DNA from: an uncultured Collinsella sp.
Lineage (GTDB): Bacteria > Actinomycetota > Coriobacteriia > Coriobacteriales > Coriobacteriaceae
Assembly: GCA_900549275.1 (NCBI GenBank)
Contig: URNU01000011.1
Location: forward strand, 1-14,786
Length of the DNA: 14,786 bases
Reading direction: 5' to 3'
Below the pieces are notes generated by a model, which worked only from the letters and a program-made list of their open reading frames with translations, searched no databases and was not told where the DNA came from. The translations under genes and the position numbers were made by a program. This document shows positions 1-4,986 of this stretch, in pieces (within the stretch, counting starts at the first letter, position 1; every line of letters begins with the position of its first letter).

Positions 1-28
1 GCTAAAGCTGCTAGACCGTTTATACTTG

Positions 29-59
29 CGGGACGGGTGTTTTTGCCCGTCCCGTTTTT
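29..59 (+). terminator. Rho-independent terminator upstream of brnQ
   Basis: A perfect 9 bp stem (29-37 with 46-54, CGGGACGGG/CCCGTCCCG) encloses an 8 nt loop and is followed by five T at 55-59. This is a textbook intrinsic terminator, probably for a gene left of the window. It ends only 23 bp before the brnQ start codon. A TATACT box at 21-26 resembles a -10 element, so the hairpin could instead lie in the 5' leader of brnQ and act as an attenuator; the matching -35 would fall outside the window. Confidence 0.8.
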
Positions 60-82
60 GTTTCGACCCGAAAGGTGTGCCT

Positions 83-1441
83 ATGGCCTCATCCGCCCCG
101 CGCGGTCTGCGCTCCGACCATGTCGTCACCGTCGGCATCGCCCTGTTCTCGATGCTCTTTGGCGCCGGCAACCTCATTATTCCGCCGCTGCTGGCGCTGC
201 AGGCAGGTTCTGCCACGCCGGTCGCCATGTTCGGCTTTCTGATTGCAGCCATCGGCTTGCCCGTCATGGGCTTTATCGCCGTCGCGCTCGCCGGAACGGC
301 GCGTGAGCTGGCCGGGCGCGTGCATCCTAAGTTTGGCGAATTCTTCGTTGCGGCGGTCTACCTGGCCATCGGTCCGTGCCTGGCCATTCCGCGCACAAGT
401 TCTACGGCGTTCGAAATGCTGGTGCCGCTGCTGCCCGAGGGCGTTTCGCTCGGCACGGCTCGCCTGGTCTTTGCCATCGGGTTCTTCGTGGTCGCGTTTG
501 CGCTTACGCTGCGCCCGGGCGTCATCACGCGCGTACTCGGTCGCATTACGGGCCCTGCGCTTATCGCGCTCATCGTGCTGGTTGTGGGTGCTGCCGTGAT
601 CTCGCCGCTGGGTCCCGCTTCCGCGCCGCAGGCTCCCTACAATGCCGGTGCTGCCGTGCAGGGCTTTCTGACCGGCTACCAGACCATGGACCTGCTCGCG
701 TCGCTCGCCTTTGGCATTATCATCGCCGAGACCATTCACGAGCTGGGCGTTATCGATGACAAGTGCGTGGCCTTTGAGATTTCGCGCTCCGGTGTGATCG
801 CCGGTGCGCTCATGGCCGTCATCTACTGCGGCCTGGCGCTTGCCGGCATGCAGCTCAGTACGGTTATGCCCGATGCCACCAACGGCGCTGCCATCCTTGC
901 CCGCTCTGCCTCCATGCACTTTGGCCTTGCCGGCACGGTCGTGGTCTTCGCGATCTTTTTCCTTGCCTGCATGAACGTGTGCATCGGCCTCATCAGCTGC
1001 TGCTCGCGTTACTTCTGTGAGACGTATGTGGTCGAAGGGGGAGCGGAGGCCTCCGAGGAGGCCATGCGCCGTCCCTTTGCGGTTCTCGCCTTTGTGTTCG
1101 CGGCGTTTTCGTGCGTGCTCTCCAACGTGGGCCTCGACATGATCCTCATGTTCTCGGTGCCCATGCTCAACGCCTTGTACCCCGTCGCCATTGTGCTGGT
1201 GCTGATGGGCCTGGTGCACGGTTTTTGCGACGCCCATCCGCAGGTGTGGGTTTGGGTCGGAGGCGTGGTCGCGGTGCAGAGTGTGATCACCTCGGTCCGC
1301 GACGCGTTCTTTGCGGGCGTGTGGCTGCCGTTCGATGCGCTGCCGTTGGCGGACATTGGAGCCGCGTGGGCGCCGGTCGCCGTGGTGGCGTTTGTGATCG
1401 GTCTGGTTCATAGCCAGTTTGTCGCACATTCGAGGAGCTAG
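83..1441 (+). CDS. brnQ: Branched-chain amino acid transporter, LIVCS (BrnQ) family
   Basis: The 452-residue product is an integral inner-membrane carrier, about 12 hydrophobic segments, of the usual length for the BrnQ/LIV-II family (about 440). These carriers import leucine, isoleucine and valine with a cation, usually sodium. Family hallmarks are visible: FGAGNLIIPP at residues 26-35 in the first membrane segment and GPCLAIPRTSSTAFE at about 97-111. The start is placed at ATG 83, preceded by CGAAAGG at 69-75; an upstream in-frame TTG at 26 would add 19 polar residues and lies inside the terminator hairpin, so it is unlikely. The gene stands alone on the plus strand, ends before the tRNA promoter, and has no clear terminator of its own. 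Family assignment is firm; the exact substrate is inferred from the family. Confidence 0.92.
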   Translation: MASSAPRGLRSDHVVTVGIALFSMLFGAGNLIIPPLLALQAGSATPVAMFGFLIAAIGLPVMGFIAVALAGTARELAGRVHPKFGEFFVAAVYLAIGPCLAIPRTSSTAFEMLVPLLPEGVSLGTARLVFAIGFFVVAFALTLRPGVITRVLGRITGPALIALIVLVVGAAVISPLGPASAPQAPYNAGAAVQGFLTGYQTMDLLASLAFGIIIAETIHELGVIDDKCVAFEISRSGVIAGALMAVIYCGLALAGMQLSTVMPDATNGAAILARSASMHFGLAGTVVVFAIFFLACMNVCIGLISCCSRYFCETYVVEGGAEASEEAMRRPFAVLAFVFAAFSCVLSNVGLDMILMFSVPMLNALYPVAIVLVLMGLVHGFCDAHPQVWVWVGGVVAVQSVITSVRDAFFAGVWLPFDALPLADIGAAWAPVAVVAFVIGLVHSQFVAHSRS

Positions 1442-1452
1442 GGTATCGTCGC

Positions 1453-1481
1453 TTGCACAGGCGGGGAGTCTCCCCTATAAT
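1453..1481 (+). promoter_or_regulatory. Sigma-70 type promoter for the tRNA pair
   Basis: A -35 box TTGCAC (1453-1458) and a perfect -10 box TATAAT (1476-1481) are separated by exactly 17 bp. Transcription would begin near 1488, about 45 nt before the tRNA-Pro gene, which fits a strong stable-RNA promoter. The spacer contains a short inverted repeat, GGGGA/TCCCC (1463-1475), of unknown meaning. Confidence 0.85.
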
Positions 1482-1532
1482 TTCCTTCGCTTTGGGACAC
1501 GCAAGGTTTAGACCTTAGCTGCTCAACACCTT

Positions 1533-1609
1533 CGGGACGTGGCGCAGTTTGGTAGCGCGCCTGCTTTGGGAGCAGGATGTCGCAGGTTCAAATCCTGTCG
1601 TCCCGACCA
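1533..1609 (+). tRNA. tRNA-Pro (anticodon UGG)
   Basis: A complete cloverleaf can be drawn. The acceptor stem is CGGGACG (1533-1539) with CGTCCCG (1599-1605). The anticodon stem CCTGC/GCAGG holds the loop TTTGGGA with anticodon TGG at 1567-1569. The T arm has GTTCAAATC, and discriminator A1606 is followed by an encoded CCA (1607-1609). It is cotranscribed with the tRNA-Gly gene six bases downstream. Confidence 0.97.
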
Positions 1610-1615
1610 TATCTT

Positions 1616-1689
1616 GCGGGCGTAGTTCAATGGTAGAACCCCAGCCTTCCAAGCTGATGACGCGGGTTCGATTCCCGTCGCCCGCTCCA
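1616..1689 (+). tRNA. tRNA-Gly (anticodon UCC)
   Basis: The acceptor stem is GCGGGCG (1616-1622) with CGCCCGC (1679-1685), discriminator T1686 and an encoded CCA (1687-1689). The anticodon loop CTTCCAA (1636-1642) carries TCC at 1638-1640. The sequence closely resembles the Escherichia coli tRNA-Gly(UCC) gene as I recall it. One oddity is a C-A mismatch (1631/1647) at the top of the anticodon stem. No copy of its 3' end, as would mark an integration site, was seen elsewhere in the window. Confidence 0.97.
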
Positions 1690-1703
1690 CAAGATAGATG
1701 AAT

Positions 1704-1736
1704 GGCTCTGATTCCTTTTGGGACCAGAGCCGTTTT
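1704..1736 (+). terminator. Terminator of the tRNA-Pro/tRNA-Gly transcript
   Basis: A 7 bp stem GGCTCTG (1704-1710) with CAGAGCC (1725-1731) encloses a 14 nt loop and is followed by GTTTT. It lies 15 bp after the tRNA-Gly CCA end, where a terminator for the pair is expected. Confidence 0.85.
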
Positions 1737-1783
1737 CGTAAGTGTACGGGGTGACGGGAACTGATGCCGCTCCACGCCCCACC

Positions 1784-1854
1784 TAAGTTGAGGTGAAATA
1801 TGGACTGTTTTTCGGCTTTTATGGCCCATGTAGTCCGTATTTCACCGCAACTAA
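1784..1854 (+). repeat. Left copy of the 70 bp hairpin repeat
   Basis: The arms at 1786-1806 and 1832-1852 pair over 21 positions with one mismatch (A1791/G1847) and one T-G wobble (1801/1837), around a 25 nt loop. The right arm core, AGTCCGTATTTCACCGC, is identical to the arm at 3116-3132. There is no T-run after either arm, so it is not a typical intrinsic terminator. It lies about 47 bp after the tRNA terminator. Confidence 0.9.
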
Positions 1855-1946
1855 TTGTAAGGGTGGATTTTGATGCCGTTGGGAGGGTCGTAGCGACCGT
1901 CTACCGAGAGTGGAAATATTTTTTGAAGCTCTGACCTGCGACGTCA

Positions 1947-1966
1947 AGCTTTTGGTCAGCTTTTGG
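1947..1966 (+). promoter_or_regulatory. Tandem 9 bp direct repeat upstream of the AbiEi-like gene
   Basis: AGCTTTTGG occurs at 1947-1955 and again at 1958-1966, with an 11 bp period close to one helical turn. It lies in the AT-richer 1855-2025 stretch that must carry the promoter and ribosome site of the downstream gene. This could be an operator, because AbiEi-type proteins have DNA-binding N-terminal regions and can autoregulate, but that role is inference. I saw no convincing -35/-10 pair in this stretch. Confidence 0.3.
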
Positions 1967-2025
1967 CAAGGTATTGAAATGCCGTTCTGCGATAGCGTAA
2001 AGGCGTTCACTCGTTCTTGACTGTT

Positions 2026-3036
2026 ATGGTGCGGGTCATGTCCAATAAAGCTAAACATTTTCCGAAGTCATATGCCAAGATGCTGTTTTCCGCTCTCGGG
2101 ATTCATCATGACGAGCAGCTATTGATAACGACTGATCCTTGGGATGAGCGGCGCGCGCGTGAGCTTATGCAGGAAGAGCTTTTAATTCGACTCTATAACC
2201 ATGTGTACGCCGATCCTGTTTATTGGAGCCACCTTGACGTGGAAGCCCGCATTTTCCAGCTTGCATCTGCTATTGCGGCCGTCGAACCGGATGCCATTTT
2301 CTGCGGTTCAACGGCGGCATTGCTGTACGGTATCGGCTCTGCTTACTCGCTGCTTAATGCCGTTCAGATGTTGTTGCCGAGATCTACCAGGCGCGATACA
2401 TATGAGTTCGTTGAGTATCGTCGATGGCGCCCAGGTGAGTTATGGCGGCTCGGCCCGTTTACGCTGACGGACCCCTATCGGACGGTGGTCGATATTGCCC
2501 GCGCGAGTGCATTTCGGTATGCGCTTGGCTACGCCGATGGATTGGCTCGTGAGTATGATGTCGACCGCGAGGAGCTGCGTGCGTATGCACAGGCCAATTG
2601 TCGCGGTTTGCATGGCATCGCCCGTGCGTTTGGCGTGTTCGAGCATATGGACGGGAGGTCGGATAACGGGGGAGAGTCCGAGGCGCGAGCGGCAATGATC
2701 CTTGCTGGAGTCGTTGCGCCTGAGCTTCAGGTTGAGATTGCTCGACCAGGAAATGCCGGCTATTATCTGGCAGATTATGGTTGGCGGATGCCAGATGGGT
2801 CATGGATGTTGGCAGAGCTTCATGGTTTGGGTAAGTTTGAGGACGAAACTCAAAAAGATTTGGAACATGCTGCGGCAAAAACCTATCGAGCCGCCTTATT
2901 GCGCGATGCGAACTTACGTGCCATGGGTCATAACGTCATTCATTTCAAGCTATCGGACACATATGATGTCGAAGAGTTTGGCGCTATGATGCGCGGCTAC
3001 GGTATCCCAACTACAAAGCCTTTTGCGGATTCCTGA
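2026..3036 (+). CDS. AbiEi-like protein with C-terminal PD-(D/E)XK (DUF559/Vsr-like) domain
   Basis: The predicted protein has 336 residues. The N-terminal two thirds resemble actinobacterial AbiEi-type antitoxin-like proteins: RLYNHVYADP, FCGSTAALLYGI (from residue 92) and a DPYRTVVDIA segment. The C-terminal third matches the DUF559/Vsr-like endonuclease fold: GESEARAAMILAG (216-228), YLADYGW with D250, AELHG with E264, and a final LRAMGHNVIHFKLSD strand-helix block. Thus Glu, Asp and Glu are in place, but the last position of the E-x-D/K motif is His266. The function is unproven: nuclease, regulator or defence antitoxin. No AbiEii nucleotidyltransferase partner is adjacent. The start is uncertain: TTG 2017, ATG 2026 and ATG 2038 are in frame, none with a good ribosome site. 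The gene converges with the PIN/antitoxin pair and is enclosed by hairpin repeats. Its lower GC suggests transfer. Confidence 0.75.
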   Translation: MVRVMSNKAKHFPKSYAKMLFSALGIHHDEQLLITTDPWDERRARELMQEELLIRLYNHVYADPVYWSHLDVEARIFQLASAIAAVEPDAIFCGSTAALLYGIGSAYSLLNAVQMLLPRSTRRDTYEFVEYRRWRPGELWRLGPFTLTDPYRTVVDIARASAFRYALGYADGLAREYDVDREELRAYAQANCRGLHGIARAFGVFEHMDGRSDNGGESEARAAMILAGVVAPELQVEIARPGNAGYYLADYGWRMPDGSWMLAELHGLGKFEDETQKDLEHAAAKTYRAALLRDANLRAMGHNVIHFKLSDTYDVEEFGAMMRGYGIPTTKPFADS

Positions 3037-3068
3037 TAGCAGAGACAACCGACTCCGCCGCCCAACAA

Positions 3069-3138
3069 TAAGTTGCGGTGAAATACGGACTAAAGGCTAC
3101 TCAGAGACATAAAACAGTCCGTATTTCACCGCAACTTA
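3069..3138 (+). repeat. Right copy of the hairpin repeat, perfect 23 bp stem
   Basis: The arms 3069-3091 and 3116-3138 are perfect reverse complements over 23 bp around a 24 nt loop. The arms are near-identical to those at 1784-1854, while the loops differ completely, which suggests selection or copying of the arms only. The element sits between two convergent genes, 32 bp after the AbiEi-like stop and 13 bp before the PIN stop codon, so it might also act as a bidirectional transcript end. No T-run follows either arm. Confidence 0.92.
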
Positions 3139-3151
3139 GGAGGGGATGGGG

Positions 3152-3649
3152 TTAGCTGCGGGGGCGGTGGCGGAGCTTGTCGATGGTGGCGTCGGTGCTC
3201 TGGCTGCGGGCTTCGGCGGCGCGGTCGCGGGCTTCGGCGGCACGGTCGCGGACTTCGGCGGCGGTTTGGCGCTTGCGACGGTAATCGATCATGCCTTGGA
3301 TGATGGGCTTGCCAAAGCTCACGACATCATCGTTGTAGATGGCGGTTCGGGCTGCGAGGAGGCAGTCGGTAAAGTCCATATGGGTCTTGCCAAAGAGTTT
3401 GACGGCAAGGGCGACAACGGTGGGCTCGTCGACCATGACGTCATCGAGCAGCCTTTTCAAGGCCGCAGCAATCTCAACGCGGGGAACCTTATAGACGTCG
3501 CGCAGCGTGACCACAACGCGCGTGATGATTTCGGGGTAGACGCGAGCGGTGCGTGTGGCGATGACCTTGGCGGCGCGCGGTGACAGAACTTCGTCGTCGT
3601 CAAGCAGGTAGCGTAGGATGACGGTCTCGTCGATGATGGTGCTACTCAT
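3152..3649 (-). CDS. PIN-domain toxin-like protein with heptad-repeat tail
   Basis: The product has 165 residues. Residues 4-116 match a VapC-type PIN ribonuclease fold: IDETVILRYLLDDDE near the start (usual form D-T-N-V-L-L-R-Y-L-L), a TLRDVYKVPR helix, and DFTDCLLAAR at 92-101. Of the usual acidic set, D7, D92 and D95 are present. The conserved Glu of the second motif aligns with R44, and the Asp of the usual T-F-D motif aligns with G113 (VVSFGKP). Cleavage activity is therefore doubtful or altered. Residues about 128-148 are a charged tandem heptad (AAEVRDR, AAEARDR, AAEARSQ), probably helical or coiled coil. The start ATG at 3649 overlaps the antitoxin stop by 8 bp (ATGAGTAG), indicating translational coupling. 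PIN assignment comes from motif order; the RNA target is unknown. Confidence 0.8.
   Translation of the reverse strand: MSSTIIDETVILRYLLDDDEVLSPRAAKVIATRTARVYPEIITRVVVTLRDVYKVPRVEIAAALKRLLDDVMVDEPTVVALAVKLFGKTHMDFTDCLLAARTAIYNDDVVSFGKPIIQGMIDYRRKRQTAAEVRDRAAEARDRAAEARSQSTDATIDKLRHRPRS
3206..3263 (-). repeat. 21 bp tandem repeat inside the PIN-protein gene
   Basis: Almost three copies of a 21 bp unit begin at 3206, 3227 and 3248. The first two differ at one position, and the third at one more before it is cut short. The unit length is a multiple of three, so copy-number change would add or remove one heptad (AAExRDR) without a frameshift. Confidence 0.85.
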
Positions 3650-3965
3650 GGATATCTACTTCCTCGGGACCCAAAATCGAATCGTCGCTTTCTGTAGCAA
3701 GGTACTCAATCCAGGCATTGCGCTCCTCGGAGCGGCGATTGGGATCTCCATATGCTTTGAGCGATCCATAGGCGGCGGTGCCGTCCTTTGAGCGCACGGC
3801 GACCGGCTGAAAGGGAAGCTTGCGCATGAGAATGCTCTGCGCGACAAAAAGACGAACGGCCTCGGCAAGCGATGTGCCCATGGCGTCGTAGAGATGCTCG
3901 GCATGCTGCTTGTCTTCCTCGCGAATGCGCACCTGCAGGATGGCTCTTTTTTGAGTCGATGACAT
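3642..3965 (-). CDS. RelB/DinJ-family antitoxin
   Basis: The 107-residue protein has the ribbon-helix-helix layout of RelB/DinJ antitoxins: a strand AILQVRI at residues 8-14, a helix EEDKQHAEHLYDAMG, then TSLAEAVRLFVAQS and the family's characteristic LPF (about 53-55). The C-terminal half is polar and would wrap the toxin. ATG 3965 is chosen because AAGGGGG lies about 8 nt upstream on the minus strand; a start at 4031 would add 22 residues without a ribosome site. Family antitoxins bind their own promoter and neutralise the cognate toxin; here the toxin is a PIN protein rather than the more usual RelE/YafQ type. The stop overlaps the downstream toxin start. Confidence 0.85.
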   Translation of the reverse strand: MSSTQKRAILQVRIREEDKQHAEHLYDAMGTSLAEAVRLFVAQSILMRKLPFQPVAVRSKDGTAAYGSLKAYGDPNRRSEERNAWIEYLATESDDSILGPEEVDIHE

Positions 3966-4031
3966 CACTGGCCCCCTTAATGAGCGTGCAATATAGTCGG
4001 TCAAATGCGGCATGTGCCCATACCCGAGCAT

Positions 4032-4063
4032 CTTATAACTATTACTTTATTTCGCTCAAGTAA
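4032..4063 (-). promoter_or_regulatory. Promoter and possible operator of the antitoxin-PIN operon
   Basis: Read on the minus strand, TTGAGC (4059-4054) and TATAAG (4037-4032) are separated by 16 bp, about 70 bp before the antitoxin start. An inverted repeat TTACTT (4042-4047) / AAGTAA (4058-4063) covers the -35 box and spacer. This is where a ribbon-helix-helix antitoxin would be expected to bind for autoregulation; the operator role is inferred. Confidence 0.5.
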
Positions 4064-4281
4064 ATAACCATTAACACGAATACAAGCGTAGTACATCCAA
4101 AATGAGAGCGCGTAAAAATCTCTGAGGCGTACGCATGTAATACACTCACCTTTATAGCTTCTAGAGAATAATTCCAACCTGCCAAAACCCCTGCAATACA
4201 CCCGTAATGCAGGGCCTATGCTCAAGTTTGCCAGCTGCAACTGCGTATATTTAGCCTGTATATCGTTGGAGGAACTCTATC
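4064..4281 (+). promoter_or_regulatory. AT-rich control region of the formate hydrogenlyase locus, with inverted repeat
   Basis: This stretch has no credible gene. It contains an inverted repeat with 10 bp arms and one mismatch (4190-4199 CCTGCAATAC, 4204-4213 GTAATGCAGG, 4 bp centre), suitable as a repressor or activator site. TATATT (4246-4251) and TATATC (4259-4264) are candidate -10 boxes, but neither has a well-spaced -35; TTGCCA at 4228 is only 12 bp from the first. No sigma-54 -24/-12 pattern, as used for FhlA-driven promoters in enterobacteria, is visible. Confidence 0.4.
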
Positions 4282-4383
4282 GAAGTGCCTGTTTCGCCGC
4301 ATGCGCTTCAATACGCCGATGCCGGACCACGGGCGGTCCGGGGCAACGTCGACAGGGTCTCTCCGGCATGGGATTCAGGAGGG
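4282..4383 (+). promoter_or_regulatory. Structured 5' leader of hydN with competing stems
   Basis: Three stems can be drawn. Stem A is 4282-4288 with 4303-4309 (one G-U). Stem B is CCGGACC 4322-4328 with GGTCCGG 4335-4341. Stem C is ATGCCGG 4319-4325 with CCGGCAT 4363-4369. B and C share bases and exclude each other. CCTGT (4288-4292) at the top of stem A can also pair with ACAGG (4352-4356), a pseudoknot-like contact. The leader ends at the hydN ribosome site AGGAGGG (4377-4383). This layout is compatible with a riboswitch or attenuator; a molybdenum-cofactor sensor would fit the downstream enzyme, but I cannot confirm a known motif. Confidence 0.4.
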
Positions 4384-4393
4384 AGTGAACAAC

Positions 4394-4912
4394 ATGGGCA
4401 ATAAACGAGTCGTGGCTGATTCTTCACGCTGCATTGGGTGCCAAACCTGTATGGCGGCGTGCATCGAGGCACACGATATTCCCGGCAACATCGCCGCACC
4501 TCGCTTGCGCGTAACGCGCACCTACGAGATTTCCGCGCCGGTGGCATGTCACCACTGCGAGGACGCTCCGTGCGCCAAGGCCTGCCCTACGGGCGCCTTG
4601 TTCTTTGATCCAAAGAACCATCGCATCGGCGTCAACGAGGACAACTGCATCGGTTGCAAGAGCTGCGTCATGGCATGCCCCTTTGGCGCCGTGAGCGTGG
4701 CGACCACGCAGGTCCCCGTCTTGATGGGCGACGTGCGCGTGGGTTCGCAGACTAAGAGCTTCGTGCTCAAGTGCGACCTGTGCGTGGACCGTCCCGGCGG
4801 TCCGGCGTGTGCCGAGGCATGTCCGACCAAGGGCCTCACCCTGGTAGACGAGGAGCGTCTGGCAGAACTGACTGCCGAGCGTGCCCGCGCCACCATCGAA
4901 AACGAGGCGTAA
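4394..4912 (+). CDS. hydN: HydN-type 4Fe-4S electron carrier for formate dehydrogenase
   Basis: The 172-residue cytoplasmic protein has four cysteine clusters typical of HydN/HycB/DmsB-like polyferredoxins. They are CIGCQTCMAAC (C13, C16, C19, C23), CHHCEDAPCAKACPTGAL, CIGCKSCVMACPFGAV and KCDLC followed by CAEACPTKGL. Each supports one [4Fe-4S] centre, so it can pass electrons one at a time. Adjacency to fdhF indicates it takes electrons from formate oxidation and delivers them to the Hyf complex. The start ATG 4394 has AGGAGGG ten bases upstream; an in-frame ATG at 4301 lies in the structured leader and is unlikely. HycB is a close paralogue and an alternative name; length and position beside fdhF favour HydN. 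Confidence 0.88.
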   Translation: MGNKRVVADSSRCIGCQTCMAACIEAHDIPGNIAAPRLRVTRTYEISAPVACHHCEDAPCAKACPTGALFFDPKNHRIGVNEDNCIGCKSCVMACPFGAVSVATTQVPVLMGDVRVGSQTKSFVLKCDLCVDRPGGPACAEACPTKGLTLVDEERLAELTAERARATIENEA

Positions 4913-4947
4913 GCGTCGGGCGACAGGCCCAATGATTGTCAAATAAG

Positions 4948-4963
4948 TACCGAGTATTCGGTA
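4948..4963 (+). other. Small hairpin between hydN and fdhF
   Basis: TACCGA (4948-4953) and TCGGTA (4958-4963) form a perfect 6 bp stem with a GTAT loop, just before the strong fdhF ribosome site AAGGAAGGAGG (4971-4981). There is no T-run, so it is not a terminator; it may affect mRNA stability or fdhF translation. Confidence 0.45.
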
Positions 4964-4986
4964 GCAGAGAAAGGAAGGAGGGTGTC

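Larger units (their letters stand above)
1777..3145 (+). mobile_element. Putative hairpin-ended cassette with 30 bp terminal inverted repeats
   Basis: The left end 1777-1806 and the reverse complement of the right end 3116-3145 match at 27 of 30 positions; both start CCCC(A/T)CCTAAGTTG and end GGACT. Each end also has an inward-facing inverted copy of its inner 21-23 bases, so each end folds as a hairpin. The identity of the outer arms (CCCC, CCTAAG) extends beyond what the inner arms share, which favours the outer arms being true boundaries. The only gene inside is the AbiEi/nuclease-like CDS 2026-3036, whose base composition is visibly more AT-rich than its neighbours. No transposase and no flanking target duplication are visible, so mobility is an inference. 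The alternative is two unrelated extragenic palindromes serving as transcript ends. Confidence 0.5.

Noticed and set aside
1515..1829. A 104-residue minus-strand open frame containing a TGFEPATS-like segment
   Set aside because: It is antisense to the two tRNA genes; this kind of peptide is a well-known artefact of translating tRNA genes.
1819..2058. A 79-residue minus-strand frame
   Set aside because: It runs through the left hairpin and the start of the AbiEi-like gene, has no recognisable family and no ribosome site.
1616..3145. tRNA-Gly as the integration site of a genomic island
   Set aside because: I found no direct repeat of the tRNA 3' end downstream and no integrase gene.
1770..3152. 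Target-site duplication flanking the hairpin cassette
   Set aside because: Bases outside 1777 and 3145 show no matching direct repeat, so classical transposition is not supported.
3146..3583. A 145-residue plus-strand glycine/alanine-rich frame
   Set aside because: It is the antisense of the PIN gene and its repeats come from the heptad-coding repeat; no ribosome site fits a gene there.
4001..4240. A 79-residue minus-strand frame in the control region
   Set aside because: Composition is unlike a local gene, there is no ribosome site, and it overlaps the antitoxin promoter and control region.
4064..4393. Sigma-54 promoter with FhlA sites, as for E. coli formate hydrogenlyase
   Set aside because: No GG-N10-GC -24/-12 arrangement with the surrounding consensus was seen, and actinobacteria generally lack sigma-54.
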